This document shows, piece after piece, positions 48,948-57,705 of a stretch of DNA of 64,000 bases (the first letter of the stretch is position 1; the number at the start of each line of letters is the position of its first letter). Where the stretch lies: assembly GCF_049846925.1 (NCBI RefSeq), contig NZ_JBNCMT010000018.1, positions 42,967 through 106,966 on the forward strand, read 5' to 3'. The position numbers and the translations under genes were made by a program. A model generated the notes under the pieces. It did no database searches, was not told the origin of the DNA, and worked only from the letters and a program-made list of their open reading frames with translations. The DNA is from Brevibacillus_H sp049846925. Its GTDB lineage: Bacteria; Bacillota; Bacilli; Brevibacillales; Brevibacillaceae.

Positions 48948-51900
48948 GTGGAACAGAGAAAAATTAAACGCTTATTGGTAGCCAACCGTGGAGAAATTGC
49001 CATCCGCATTTTCCGTGCGGCTACTGAACTAGGCATCCGTACTGTAGCTATTTACTCTGAGCAAGATAATGTATCTATTCATCGCTTCAAAGCTGATGAA
49101 TCATATCTTGTGGGAGCAGGCAAAGGACCCATCGAAGCGTATCTGGATATCGAGAGTATTATCGAGATTGCCAAGCGCAACGACATTGACGCCATTCACC
49201 CTGGTTACGGGTTCCTTGCCGAAAATGGAGAATTCGCTCGCCGCTGCCAAGAAGAGGGCATCAAATTCATCGGGCCGTCACCGGAATTGATCGAAAAGTT
49301 CGGTGACAAGGTAGAAGCCCGCAAGATGGCAATTGAAGCAGGAATTCCAGTCATTCCTGGCACTCCGGAACCAATTGAAACACTGCAAGATGCCATGCTG
49401 TTCGCTAAAGAACACGGCTATCCGATCATCATCAAAGGTGTTTCCGGCGGTGGAGGTCGTGGCATGCGCATTGTTCGCAGCCAGGAAGAATTACAAGATG
49501 CACTGGATCGTGCCCGCTCTGAAGCTCGTTCCTCGTTCGGGAATGCCAAAGTGTATCTGGAGCGCTATCTGGAACAGCCGAAGCACATTGAAGTGCAGAT
49601 CATCGGTGACGAACACGGCAATGTCGTTCATCTGTACGAGCGCGACTGCTCGATTCAGCGTCGCCATCAAAAAGTCGTCGAAGTGGCTCCAAGCGTAGCA
49701 CTTGGCGAACAGTTGCGTCTGGAAATTTGTGAAGCTGCTCTTCGTCTCATGCAAAAAGCTGGTTATGCCAATGCTGGAACGGTTGAGTTTTTACTTACAC
49801 CTGATAAGAAATTCTATTTTATTGAAGTTAACCCACGAATTCAAGTGGAGCATACCATCACCGAGCTAATTACCGGAATTGACGTTGTTCAAACGCAAAT
49901 TCGTGTGGCAGAAGGACATGCATTGTCCGATTCTGTAATTGGCATCTCTTCTCAGGATGACATCAAAACAAACGGTTTTGCGATTCAATGCCGTGTTACT
50001 ACCGAAGATCCTGAGAACAATTTCGCACCTGATACCGGTCGAATTCTCGCATGGCGTTCCGCTGGCGGTTTCGGTATTCGTCTTGATGGTGGCAATGGTT
50101 ACCCTGGTGCCATTATCTCACCATATTACGATTCATTGCTGGTGAAGATTTCAACGTATGCTGAGGATTTCGAACAAGCGGCAAGCAAAATGTACCGCTC
50201 CCTTCGTGAATTCCGTATCCGTGGTGTGAAAACCAACCTGCAATTCCTGGAGAATGTCGTAACACACCCTGACTTCCTCAACGGGCAGTACGACACTTCC
50301 TTTATTGATACAAAGCCAGAGTTGTTCGTCTTCCCAGGCAGACAAGACCGTGGAACGAAATTGCTCAACTACATTGGAAACACGATTGTGAATGGCTATC
50401 CTGGTCTTCCCAAAGTCGAGAAAAAACCGCATTACGATTATCCGCGCATCCCAAAAACGCCAATTTCACAACCCTATCCAGAAGGAACAAAACAAATTCT
50501 GGATCGTGAAGGTGCGGATGGGTTAATCAAGTGGATTCAAGCGCAAAACAAGGTTCTCATTACGGATACCACATTCCGTGATGCCCATCAATCCCTGTTT
50601 GCCACTCGTGTTCGCTCCTATGATCTGGTGGCGATTGCAGAAGCAACAGGCAAACTGGCATCCGATTTGTTCTCGCTTGAAATGTGGGGCGGAGCAACGT
50701 TTGACACAAGCATGCGTTTCCTCAAGGAATCCCCTTGGGAGCGTCTGCAAATCCTGCGCCAAAAAATCCCGAATGTCTTGTTCCAAATGCTACTGCGTGG
50801 GGCAAATGCCGTTGGTTATACAAATTATCCGGACAATGTCATTCAAAGCTTCGTCAAGGCATCGGCTGAAAATGGTATTGACGTATTCCGCATCTTCGAC
50901 AGCCTGAACTGGCTTCCTGGAATGCAGGTTGCTATCAACTCTGTGCGTGAAACAGGCAAAATTGCGGAAGCTGCTATCTGTTACACAGGAGATATCCTTG
51001 ACCCGAATAAAACAAAGTACACGCTTTCGTACTACGTGAATTTGGCCAAAGAACTGGAAAAGGCTGGCGCACACATTCTTGCCATTAAAGATATGGCTGG
51101 CTTGTTGAAACCGTACGCTGCCTACGAGCTAGTCCGTGCGCTGAAGCAGGAGGTTGGCATTCCGATTCATCTGCACACACATGATACCTCTGGAAATGGC
51201 GGAGCGATGCTGTTGAAAGCGGTAGAAGCAGGCGTTGATATCGTTGATGCTTGCGTGAGCTCCATGTCGGGTCTCACCTCTCAACCGTCTCTAAACGCTC
51301 TGGTTGCTGGATTGGAACGCACCGAGCGTGATACCGGTCTCAATCTTGATTCCTTTAACAAGCTGTCCGATTACTGGGCAGACATCCGTCCACTCTACCA
51401 AGGCTTTGAGAGTGACATGAAAGCAAGCAATACAGAAGTGTACGTACATGAAATGCCGGGCGGCCAATATTCCAATCTGGAGCAACAGGCTAAGGCAGTT
51501 GGCCTGGATGGACGTTGGGACGAAGTAAAGACCATGTACTCTACTGTAAATCAGATGTTTGGAGATATCGTCAAAGTAACGCCTTCTTCCAAAGTGGTCG
51601 GTGACATGGCACTCTTTATGGTCCAAAACAACCTTACCGAAGAAACCATTTATGAAAAAGGACAGCGTATTGATTTCCCTGATTCCGTGATTCAATTCTT
51701 CCAGGGGTACCTCGGTCAACCACCGGGCGGCTTCCCGAAAGAACTGCAAGAGGTCATTTTGAAAGGCCGCGACTATTTCACGACTAGACCAGGAGAACTT
51801 CTGGCACCAGTAGACTTTGACAAAACCAAGAGCGAAATCGAAAGCAAGATCGGTCGTGAACCAAGTGACCTGGACGTTCTTTCTTACATTATGTACCCGC

Positions 51901-52394
51901 AGGTGTTCCTGCAATACGATCAAAGCCTGAAAGAATTTGGCGACCTCTCTGTACTCGATACGTCTACATTCTTCTACGGGCTCCGTCCGGGTGAAGAAGC
52001 ATCTGTAAGCATCGAAAGAGGGAAAACACTGATCATCAAGCTTGTTGCAGTCGGCAACCTGCATCCCGATGGCAACCGCATTATCTACTTCGAATTGAAT
52101 GGTCAGCCTCGTGAAGTGATGATTCGCGATCACTCAGCAGTAGTTACGGCAGACCTTCGTCCGAAAGCAGATCCTCAAAATCCGTATCAGCTTGGCGCTT
52201 CCATGCCGGGTAAAGTACTCAAAGTGCTGGTTGAGGTCGGCGATAAAGTCCGCAAAGGGGAGCACTTGCTTGTAAGCGAAGCGATGAAAATGGAGACGAC
52301 CTTGCAAGCCCCTGGTGATGCGAAGGTAAAATCCATCCATGTGAAAGCTGGCGATACAATTGAAGCTGGCGACTTGTTACTAGAACTGGAATAA
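48948..52394 (+). CDS. pyc: Pyruvate carboxylase
   Basis: 1148 residues from a GTG start behind AGGGGGAG. The biotin carboxylase domain (1-455) has the ATP-binding GGGGRGMRIV and EVNPRIQVEHTITEL. The carboxyltransferase domain begins near 530 with TDTTFRDAHQSLFATRVRS and includes HLHTHDTSGNGGAMLL with metal ligands. The biotin lysine is in SEAMKMETTL close to the C-terminus. It carboxylates pyruvate to oxaloacetate, the main anaplerotic reaction of the Bacillales, as a tetramer activated by acetyl-CoA. A terminator follows at once, so it is monocistronic. Confidence 0.98.
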   Translation: MEQRKIKRLLVANRGEIAIRIFRAATELGIRTVAIYSEQDNVSIHRFKADESYLVGAGKGPIEAYLDIESIIEIAKRNDIDAIHPGYGFLAENGEFARRCQEEGIKFIGPSPELIEKFGDKVEARKMAIEAGIPVIPGTPEPIETLQDAMLFAKEHGYPIIIKGVSGGGGRGMRIVRSQEELQDALDRARSEARSSFGNAKVYLERYLEQPKHIEVQIIGDEHGNVVHLYERDCSIQRRHQKVVEVAPSVALGEQLRLEICEAALRLMQKAGYANAGTVEFLLTPDKKFYFIEVNPRIQVEHTITELITGIDVVQTQIRVAEGHALSDSVIGISSQDDIKTNGFAIQCRVTTEDPENNFAPDTGRILAWRSAGGFGIRLDGGNGYPGAIISPYYDSLLVKISTYAEDFEQAASKMYRSLREFRIRGVKTNLQFLENVVTHPDFLNGQYDTSFIDTKPELFVFPGRQDRGTKLLNYIGNTIVNGYPGLPKVEKKPHYDYPRIPKTPISQPYPEGTKQILDREGADGLIKWIQAQNKVLITDTTFRDAHQSLFATRVRSYDLVAIAEATGKLASDLFSLEMWGGATFDTSMRFLKESPWERLQILRQKIPNVLFQMLLRGANAVGYTNYPDNVIQSFVKASAENGIDVFRIFDSLNWLPGMQVAINSVRETGKIAEAAICYTGDILDPNKTKYTLSYYVNLAKELEKAGAHILAIKDMAGLLKPYAAYELVRALKQEVGIPIHLHTHDTSGNGGAMLLKAVEAGVDIVDACVSSMSGLTSQPSLNALVAGLERTERDTGLNLDSFNKLSDYWADIRPLYQGFESDMKASNTEVYVHEMPGGQYSNLEQQAKAVGLDGRWDEVKTMYSTVNQMFGDIVKVTPSSKVVGDMALFMVQNNLTEETIYEKGQRIDFPDSVIQFFQGYLGQPPGGFPKELQEVILKGRDYFTTRPGELLAPVDFDKTKSEIESKIGREPSDLDVLSYIMYPQVFLQYDQSLKEFGDLSVLDTSTFFYGLRPGEEASVSIERGKTLIIKLVAVGNLHPDGNRIIYFELNGQPREVMIRDHSAVVTADLRPKADPQNPYQLGASMPGKVLKVLVEVGDKVRKGEHLLVSEAMKMETTLQAPGDAKVKSIHVKAGDTIEAGDLLLELE

Positions 52395-52410
52395 CAAATA
52401 TTACACTGAG

Positions 52411-52440
52411 AAGGGCGCTCCCAGATGGGTTAGCGCCCTT
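52411..52440 (+). terminator. Terminator after pyc
   Basis: AAGGGCGCT pairs with AGCGCCCTT across 12 bases, followed by a weak T-rich tract (CCCTTGTCTC). Confidence 0.7.
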
Positions 52441-52477
52441 CCCTTGTCTCGTCTGCCCGTTTACTTACTGGAAAATG

Positions 52478-52506
52478 TTGAGCTATTGACAAAACAGAAG
52501 TATAAT
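52478..52506 (+). promoter_or_regulatory. Promoter of the FliD-like gene
   Basis: TTGAGC (52478) and TATAAT (52501) are 17 bases apart, about 35 bases before the start codon. Confidence 0.65.
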
Positions 52507-52540
52507 TAAGAATAATATGTTTCTTTTGGAGGTGAGCTTG

Positions 52541-53797
52541 GTGATCGGCATTACCCCTTATACTCTGACATCACAACGGCACAATCAGTACAATTTTCAA
52601 ATGTATCAGGCATCATTGAAAAATCCTATTTACCCTCTGTCCAGCTATTCATTCCAATCTTTGTATATGAAACAACAGAGCTGGTCTTTGGAAACTTCTG
52701 CTGTCCTGACGAAATTGATGAATGAAGCTAGTTCCATTCGAAAAGAGGCAGAGCAATTCAACGCCAAACAGACAAAGAGTCCGCTTCATATACGGACCGT
52801 GACCTCTTCCAACCAACAGGCTGTTATAGCTACAGCACAGCCAAAAGCCGACATGACGAATTATAAGGTGGAAGTAACCAAGCTGGCTAAAATCCAAAAA
52901 AATACAGGCAATCAATTGTCCAGTAGCGCTTCTTCTAACCTACAGGGAAATCAGGCATTTCGACTGAATGTTGGCGGCAAAGAGCACACGGTCTCCTTTT
53001 ACTCCTTTAAGGAGGATTCCAATCATCAGACGATGTCTCGCATGGCCAAGGCAATCAACCGGGATGATATTGGAGTGACTGCCCGAGTAATCGAGGATAA
53101 AGAGAAAGGTACCAGCCGGCTGGAGCTATCTAGCAATCAAACAGGGGTCAAGCAATCTTTTTCTATTTATGATGTCGAAGGAACCAGTGTTCAGACAACA
53201 GGAGCTGGCCAGGTGAGTCAATCAGCAGAAGACGCTGTCTATAAAGTAAATGACAAACCCTACACCTCTGATTCCAACAAAGTTACCATTGGTGATAAGA
53301 AGGATGTCACTCTTATGTTGAAGGAAGTAACGAGTGCATCCATTACATTGTCAGTTCAGCATGATCGGTCTCAAATACTTGATAAAGTGGAATCTCTGGT
53401 TGATCGGTTTAATCGGTTTGAATCGTTGCTTGATTCGACTTCGCTCCCTCTCTCCACTGATTTCCGCCGCTCCTTGCAAAAAATAAGCAATGATGCCAGA
53501 GCCCAGTTCGAAACGCTCGGAATTGAAACAATGGCTGACGGAAGCCTTGAGCTAGACGAACAGAAGCTTGCCGAGAAACTTGACAAGCAGTTCCAGCAGG
53601 TTCAATCAGCGATCAGTGGGTCAAATGGTTTTGCAACCAAGCTGGCAAAACTGGCTGAGCGGGTGGAACAAACTCCTGTGATCAATATGTATCAATCTCC
53701 AAACAATCGATTCAACCCATATAATCAGTATTTGCTTCCCAATGTGTTTCTCCAACAGGCTTCATCTACCGGGCTTTACTTGAATACCATCATGTAA
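52541..53797 (+). CDS. Orphan FliD-like (flagellar cap type) protein
   Basis: 418 residues from GTG 52541, chosen because GGAGGTGA lies 5 bases upstream; ATG 52517 precedes it. The order follows FliD: a hook-IN-like N-terminal region (YKVEVTKLAKIQKN, FRLNVGGKEHTVSF, ISRMAKAINRDDIG-like) and a FliD_C-like part (VESLVDRFNRFESLL, FETLGIETMADGSLELDEQKL). The terminal coiled-coil regions are shorter than usual. FliD caps the growing filament. There is no flagellar gene around it, so it is a divergent or accessory cap protein. It has its own promoter and terminator. Confidence 0.7.
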   Translation: MIGITPYTLTSQRHNQYNFQMYQASLKNPIYPLSSYSFQSLYMKQQSWSLETSAVLTKLMNEASSIRKEAEQFNAKQTKSPLHIRTVTSSNQQAVIATAQPKADMTNYKVEVTKLAKIQKNTGNQLSSSASSNLQGNQAFRLNVGGKEHTVSFYSFKEDSNHQTMSRMAKAINRDDIGVTARVIEDKEKGTSRLELSSNQTGVKQSFSIYDVEGTSVQTTGAGQVSQSAEDAVYKVNDKPYTSDSNKVTIGDKKDVTLMLKEVTSASITLSVQHDRSQILDKVESLVDRFNRFESLLDSTSLPLSTDFRRSLQKISNDARAQFETLGIETMADGSLELDEQKLAEKLDKQFQQVQSAISGSNGFATKLAKLAERVEQTPVINMYQSPNNRFNPYNQYLLPNVFLQQASSTGLYLNTIM

Positions 53798-53803
53798 AAA
53801 ATA

Positions 53804-53843
53804 AAAAGAGGCATGGATACTTTTCATCCATCCCTCTTTTTTT
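53804..53843. terminator. Bidirectional terminator
   Basis: AAAAAGAGG-GGAT pairs with ATCC-CCTCTTTTT with a few unpaired bases. It lies between the FliD-like gene and gerW. Confidence 0.8.
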
Positions 53844-53875
53844 CTGTGCAAAACGTCTCGACGTTACATGTTGTT

Positions 53876-54352
53876 TCAGCTTCTCTTCATAATCGTCTCA
53901 ATATCGTCTTCGTCCGCATTGGTAATGATCGTAGTCGTTTGATGGTTATCCTTTTTGTTTGACTGCATGACTCCCTGGATCTTGTCAACAAATTGGGGCA
54001 CTGAATCCAGGATGCGATCATACAAGTGGGTAGAATTTTCTAACGGTATGGAACGGATTCCCTGTTTGCCTACAACAAGAAATGCCACTGGAGTAATCGA
54101 AACCCCGCCACCACTACCTCCCCCAAATGGATGGGAATTACTATCGTTGTGAAGATGATGATTATCGTGGTGTTGATTATAATTGAATTCACTGCCTCCT
54201 GCCGCAAAGCCGAATCCAACTTTGGAAATAGGCAATATTACACTACCGTCAGGGGTTTCCACCGGGTCTCCGATAATCGTATTTACATCTACCATTTGCT
54301 TGAGGTTTTCCATTGTTGTACGCATTAAACCCTGGATGGGGTGGTCTGCCAT
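53876..54352 (-). CDS. gerW: Sporulation/germination protein GerW (YtfJ)
   Basis: 158 residues. The N-terminal MENLKQMVDVNTIIGDPVE and the block DGSVILPISKVGFGFAAGG are characteristic of YtfJ/GerW. A His/Asn/Gly-rich loop and GGVSITPVAFLVV follow. GerW is made in the forespore and is needed for germination through the GerA-type and AGFK responses in Bacillus subtilis. It overlaps the upstream DUF2953 gene by 28 bases, the same ytfI-ytfJ pairing as in Bacillus. No separate promoter is visible. Confidence 0.93.
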   Translation of the reverse strand: MADHPIQGLMRTTMENLKQMVDVNTIIGDPVETPDGSVILPISKVGFGFAAGGSEFNYNQHHDNHHLHNDSNSHPFGGGSGGGVSITPVAFLVVGKQGIRSIPLENSTHLYDRILDSVPQFVDKIQGVMQSNKKDNHQTTTIITNADEDDIETIMKRS

Positions 54353-54984
54353 TTTCGCTCACGCCCTTTTCTTAGTTTCAGTAAAATACGAATCCCTGTG
54401 ACAATAGCATGTCCGAGCTTCAAAGTAAGTATGCACCTGAACTGAGTATGTATCACCGTCTGATTCCATACAGGCTGTACACTGAGACGTGGAAAGGTCC
54501 GCAAGACGATGTAGTTTGTCATGGTAGCAAGAATGATGCTTTTGATACTCCATATGATCCCCGTAATTGTTCCAGTAGCTGCTGCATCGCCAATCCCCAT
54601 CGATGTATGCCAAGAAAGCTCCTTGCACTGTATATGCTTCAGAAATTTCTGGATGGTGGGGTAAAAATCATGTACATGGCTGATTACGGTATTCATTTGC
54701 TTCTTAACCCATTGCACCTTATCCTTCGTGATCGTATCGACTTTATCTGAATCATTGGGATTCATGCTGGATTCCATCTGTTGCTTCACTTTCACCTGAG
54801 AACCAATTATTTTGATCATGGGAATCTCATGCTTTATTCGAAACAATCGATACCATATAGTTATCTCAATGATGACATGATCCCGTTCTTGGTGTCGCTC
54901 GTACATCAGTACGATTCGCACCGGCGTGATTACCAGCAGTATCAGAAAAATACCAATAAGACCAAAAACAAACATGCCAACCAA
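54325..54984 (-). CDS. DUF2953 membrane protein (YtfI-like)
   Basis: 219 residues. One N-terminal membrane span (FVFGLIGIFLILLVITPVRIVL) and a second hydrophobic stretch around GITTGTITGIIWSIK-like sequence; the basic C-terminus is KLRKGRERKWQ. The pair with gerW fixes it as the YtfI-type DUF2953 protein made in sporulating cells. The start is TTG 54984, with GGCGGGGA 5 bases upstream, or ATG 54975. The ribosome binding site is inside a terminator-like hairpin. Confidence 0.85.
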   Translation of the reverse strand: MVGMFVFGLIGIFLILLVITPVRIVLMYERHQERDHVIIEITIWYRLFRIKHEIPMIKIIGSQVKVKQQMESSMNPNDSDKVDTITKDKVQWVKKQMNTVISHVHDFYPTIQKFLKHIQCKELSWHTSMGIGDAAATGTITGIIWSIKSIILATMTNYIVLRTFPRLSVQPVWNQTVIHTQFRCILTLKLGHAIVTGIRILLKLRKGRERKWQTTPSRV

Positions 54985-55029
54985 AAAAATCCCCGCCTTT
55001 CCCCCATAGTATGAGTAGGAAAAGCGAGG
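54983..55029 (-). terminator. Terminator-like hairpin covering the ytfI ribosome binding site
   Basis: On the minus strand CCTCGCTTTTCC pairs over 12 positions (three G-U) with the GGAAAGGCGGGG segment, followed by ATTTTTTT. The GGCGGGGA ribosome binding site lies in the 3' arm and the TTG start in the T-tract. Confidence 0.6.
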
Positions 55030-55035
55030 AATATG

Positions 55036-56013
55036 TTAATCCAGCACGTACACTTTGGTGTCCTTTTGTCTTCCGTAAGCTTTTGCTGCTTCAAGGGAAG
55101 GCAAAAATACATCAACATGATTATTTTTCACAGCACCGCCAATATCTGCTGCAATAGCATAGCCGTATCCTTCAATATACAAATGAGAACCTAGTGCTAT
55201 GACATTGGGATCGACAGCTACCGTTCCTACACGAAGTGGAGCACCAATAAATGATTTTTCCACATTCACTGAGCCTGTGTACGCAGTTGTTTGTACCGTT
55301 AGTTGACGCTTGTATTGAAAAGGTACAGGCTTTTCCGTACGGCTATAGGCCAATCGGGGAGCCACAATGTTTTCATACGTGTAATTAGCAGCCTCTGCTC
55401 GTGTAACCAGTTTCGTCGGTTCTAACAGTTGATCATCGGTTGGAGTCGCAATGTTTTTGTTCAGTGCATAGGCAAACTCACGCTGCCCCCAACTATCAAT
55501 TTCGTGGGTATCCGGGTACTTGTTCAAGGTCTGTATCGTAGTTGACCATCGCAGTTGATTTACCCTGCCACTGTCACCCTTGGCACGGAGGAGTAAGGTG
55601 ATGAACTCCTGCCGTTCAACTGTTTGTTGTTGATCAAAGTAAAGATTGCCTTGCCTTGGTGAACCGTTCACAATTCCCAGTCGATAAGCAGTTGTGGCAA
55701 AGGGATGCAGCCATGATTGCAACGAGATGTCAGCAAAAATTGTTTGGCTTCCCTGATACGGTGTAATTCCTTTTGCTTTCAAAAACAATGTAACCAGTTC
55801 AGCTCTCGTTATCGGCTGATCCGGATAAAATTTACCGTCTTCTTTCCCTTTAACAATCCCCTGCTTATACAATTCAGAAATTGCCTGTTCGGCCCAATGG
55901 CCAGATATATCGTCTAAACCTGTTGTTTTCTCTTCTGCCTGTACATCCTGGATTGGTAAATGCAATACCAGCATTATGCCAACCAGTAATGTCAAAAGCC
56001 ATTTTCTACCCAT
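55036..56013 (-). CDS. SLH-repeat protein with 3D (RpfB/lytic transglycosylase-like) domain
   Basis: 325 residues with a signal peptide (LLTLLVGIMLVLHLP, cleaved near QAEE). Three S-layer homology repeats follow (DISGHWAEQAISELYKQGI with FYPDQPITRAELV; then FADISLQSWLHPF and a third, degenerate one near 150-195). The C-terminal 3D domain has TTAYTGS, VGTVAVDPNVIALGSHLYI and ADIGGAVKNNHVDVFLPS, with the three Asp residues. It is probably a wall-bound glycan-cleaving enzyme held by the SLH repeats. An S-layer or secondary wall polymer is implied for this organism. Confidence 0.9.
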   Translation of the reverse strand: MGRKWLLTLLVGIMLVLHLPIQDVQAEEKTTGLDDISGHWAEQAISELYKQGIVKGKEDGKFYPDQPITRAELVTLFLKAKGITPYQGSQTIFADISLQSWLHPFATTAYRLGIVNGSPRQGNLYFDQQQTVERQEFITLLLRAKGDSGRVNQLRWSTTIQTLNKYPDTHEIDSWGQREFAYALNKNIATPTDDQLLEPTKLVTRAEAANYTYENIVAPRLAYSRTEKPVPFQYKRQLTVQTTAYTGSVNVEKSFIGAPLRVGTVAVDPNVIALGSHLYIEGYGYAIAADIGGAVKNNHVDVFLPSLEAAKAYGRQKDTKVYVLD

Positions 56014-56148
56014 TCATCAACCTCCATTATGTGACTTAACTATTTTGTCAATATGGGAAGCGATGCCAACCTGTAATGAAAAACCTAATCTTCATTTTAC
56101 TATATGACTGATTTGGTTCAACCCTCAAATCCTGCCAATGGAAACATG

Positions 56149-56176
56149 AAAGGGCCCCTCTTTAGGGACCCTTTTT
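56149..56176. terminator. Bidirectional terminator
   Basis: AAAGGG-CCC pairs with GGG-CCCTTT, then TTT. It ends the SASP message. Confidence 0.75.
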
Positions 56177-56209
56177 ACCATCCAGTTATTCTGTTGTCTT
56201 TTCGATTGA

Positions 56210-56407
56210 CTAGCGTCCAGACAATTGCTGTTCAGCAAAGGATACGAGACGTTTCGTAATCTCTCCACCGACACTGCCGTTTTGACGAGAAGTCGTATCT
56301 GCTCCGAGTTGTACGCCAAACTCTTGAGCGATTTCATATTTTAATTGATCAAGAGCTTGGTTTGCTTGAGGTACGAGAAGATTGTTGCTTCCACCTTGGT
56401 TTGCCAT
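56210..56407 (-). CDS. Alpha/beta-type small acid-soluble spore protein
   Basis: 65 residues, the usual SASP size. The GPR protease cleavage region is LKYEIAQEFGVQLG, and the conserved DNA-binding half is RQNGSVGGEITKRLVSFAEQQL. These proteins coat the spore chromosome and protect it from UV and heat. AGAGGAG precedes the ATG. A sigma-G-type promoter lies upstream, and the 5' leader of about 118 bases can form two hairpins. Naming as sspA or sspB would be arbitrary. Confidence 0.96.
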   Translation of the reverse strand: MANQGGSNNLLVPQANQALDQLKYEIAQEFGVQLGADTTSRQNGSVGGEITKRLVSFAEQQLSGR

Positions 56408-56433
56408 GTAGTTTCATCTCCTCTAACTTTTTT

Positions 56434-56498
56434 TGCTGCTAATTTGAGTTATTAGCAGCATTCAATGGATGTTAGCAACCCACTCAATGCTACTAATA
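56434..56498 (-). promoter_or_regulatory. Structured 5' leader of the SASP message
   Basis: Two hairpins lie between the sigma-G-type promoter and the start codon. TGCTGCTAAT (56434-56443) pairs perfectly with ATTAGCAGCA (56451-56460), and GTTAGCA with TGCTACTAA nearby. The first is followed on the minus strand by a run of A, so it is not a terminator. Confidence 0.5.
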
Positions 56499-56531
56499 AC
56501 GTCCTTGCTTACTTGGTGATGGTGTTGAATT

Positions 56532-56562
56532 TAATATGCGTGTACTACTCCGAACTCATTCA
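56532..56562 (-). promoter_or_regulatory. Sigma-G-type promoter of the SASP gene
   Basis: On the minus strand TGAATG and CATATTA are separated by 18 bases, matching the forespore sigma-G pattern (TGAATA-18-CATACTA) at most positions. The -35 overlaps the end of the upstream glycosyltransferase gene. Confidence 0.7.
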
Positions 56563-57705
56563 TGGTAAAATTTCCAATCCATTCGGGCTGATCAATTCGA
56601 CGACTCGATAAGCGGCATCAGGCTTTCGATGCTGTCTAATTGTATGTGCCACTTGCGCCAACTCTTCATTTTTGATCTGCCAACGGGTAATAAGACGAGG
56701 AATTTCTTCGAGGTTTTCCACTCGTTTGGCAACACCCATCTTCTCCAAAAATTTGCCATTATGCTGTTCCTGCCCCGGTAATGGCTGCAAAAAAAGCAAC
56801 GGGGTTCCCATCGACATTGCTTCCGAACAAGTCAGTCCTCCAGGTTTGCTAATTAAGAGGTCAGCCGCCCCTTGATAAGCCCACATCGATTCTACGAACC
56901 CGAGAATATGAATCAAATGTGGTGTTGTGACTGCCTGAAGACTATGTAACAGGTTTTTGCGAAGCTGTTCATTACGACCGGTTATCACCAGGATTTGCAG
57001 TGGCCGGCCAACCTGCAGCAATTGAGCAAGAATTGATGACAAATTTCCATATCCACCTTCTCCCCCACTGAGAAGCACGGTAAAAACACCCGGCTTTAAA
57101 CCTAAAGCGGATTTCCACGCACTTTTATCCAGATGGGAGTCTCTCGCAAATCCAGGCCGAATGGGTATTCCAAAGGGGCGAACCTTTTCATCCGGTATTC
57201 CATACACTTGTTTGAGCTCGGCCGCCAGATGTTCATGGGCAACCACATAATAATCTACTTCTGGGTGGATCCAAAAGTTATTTACATAAAAATCAGTTGG
57301 AATGCTGGTCAATTGGAAAGGATGAATGGCCTTTCGTTTTGCCTGACAAAGGGCAGACAAGCAATAGGCATGAGTCGCTATGACGTGATCAGGCTGAAAT
57401 TTGTCGATCACCTGTTTTAGAATACGTCTCGCTAATATCTTACCCAGCGGTTTTTTTATCGTTTTTCCCCACAGTTTTTCCAGGTTGTAGACCTTTTCCC
57501 ACAGACCGGGTGCATAGCGAAGGCTTGAATGGTACGTCTGATTCGAAATTTTTTGCAGCAGTGGACTTATCTCCCGTAATCCGTCAAGCATTCGGATTTC
57601 CATCTTGGGAACCTTGTCCTCCAGAGCTTGCTTCAAGGCAACAGCAGCCATTCGATGACCACTGCCTGCCCAACCTTCCGTATAAATCAATACTTTTTTG
57701 CTCAT
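56560..57705 (-). CDS. GT28-family glycosyltransferase (MGDG synthase / YkoN-like)
   Basis: 381 residues. The N-terminus EGWAGSGHRMAAVALKQAL matches the monogalactosyl-diacylglycerol synthase domain, and the C-terminus carries the nucleotide-sugar site SGGEGGYGNLSS and ADLLISKPGGLTCSEAMSMGTPLLF. It adds a sugar to a lipid or polyprenol at the cytoplasmic face; UgtP/YkoN-like enzymes are the nearest Bacillus relatives. It overlaps the YkoP-like gene by 4 bases. The substrate is not fixed by the sequence. Confidence 0.88.
   Translation of the reverse strand: MSKKVLIYTEGWAGSGHRMAAVALKQALEDKVPKMEIRMLDGLREISPLLQKISNQTYHSSLRYAPGLWEKVYNLEKLWGKTIKKPLGKILARRILKQVIDKFQPDHVIATHAYCLSALCQAKRKAIHPFQLTSIPTDFYVNNFWIHPEVDYYVVAHEHLAAELKQVYGIPDEKVRPFGIPIRPGFARDSHLDKSAWKSALGLKPGVFTVLLSGGEGGYGNLSSILAQLLQVGRPLQILVITGRNEQLRKNLLHSLQAVTTPHLIHILGFVESMWAYQGAADLLISKPGGLTCSEAMSMGTPLLFLQPLPGQEQHNGKFLEKMGVAKRVENLEEIPRLITRWQIKNEELAQVAHTIRQHRKPDAAYRVVELISPNGLEILP

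Noticed and set aside
51291..52133. 280-residue minus-strand frame inside pyc
   Set aside because: The plus strand is unambiguous pyruvate carboxylase. The antisense product is rich in His, Phe and Cys without a motif and without a ribosome binding site.
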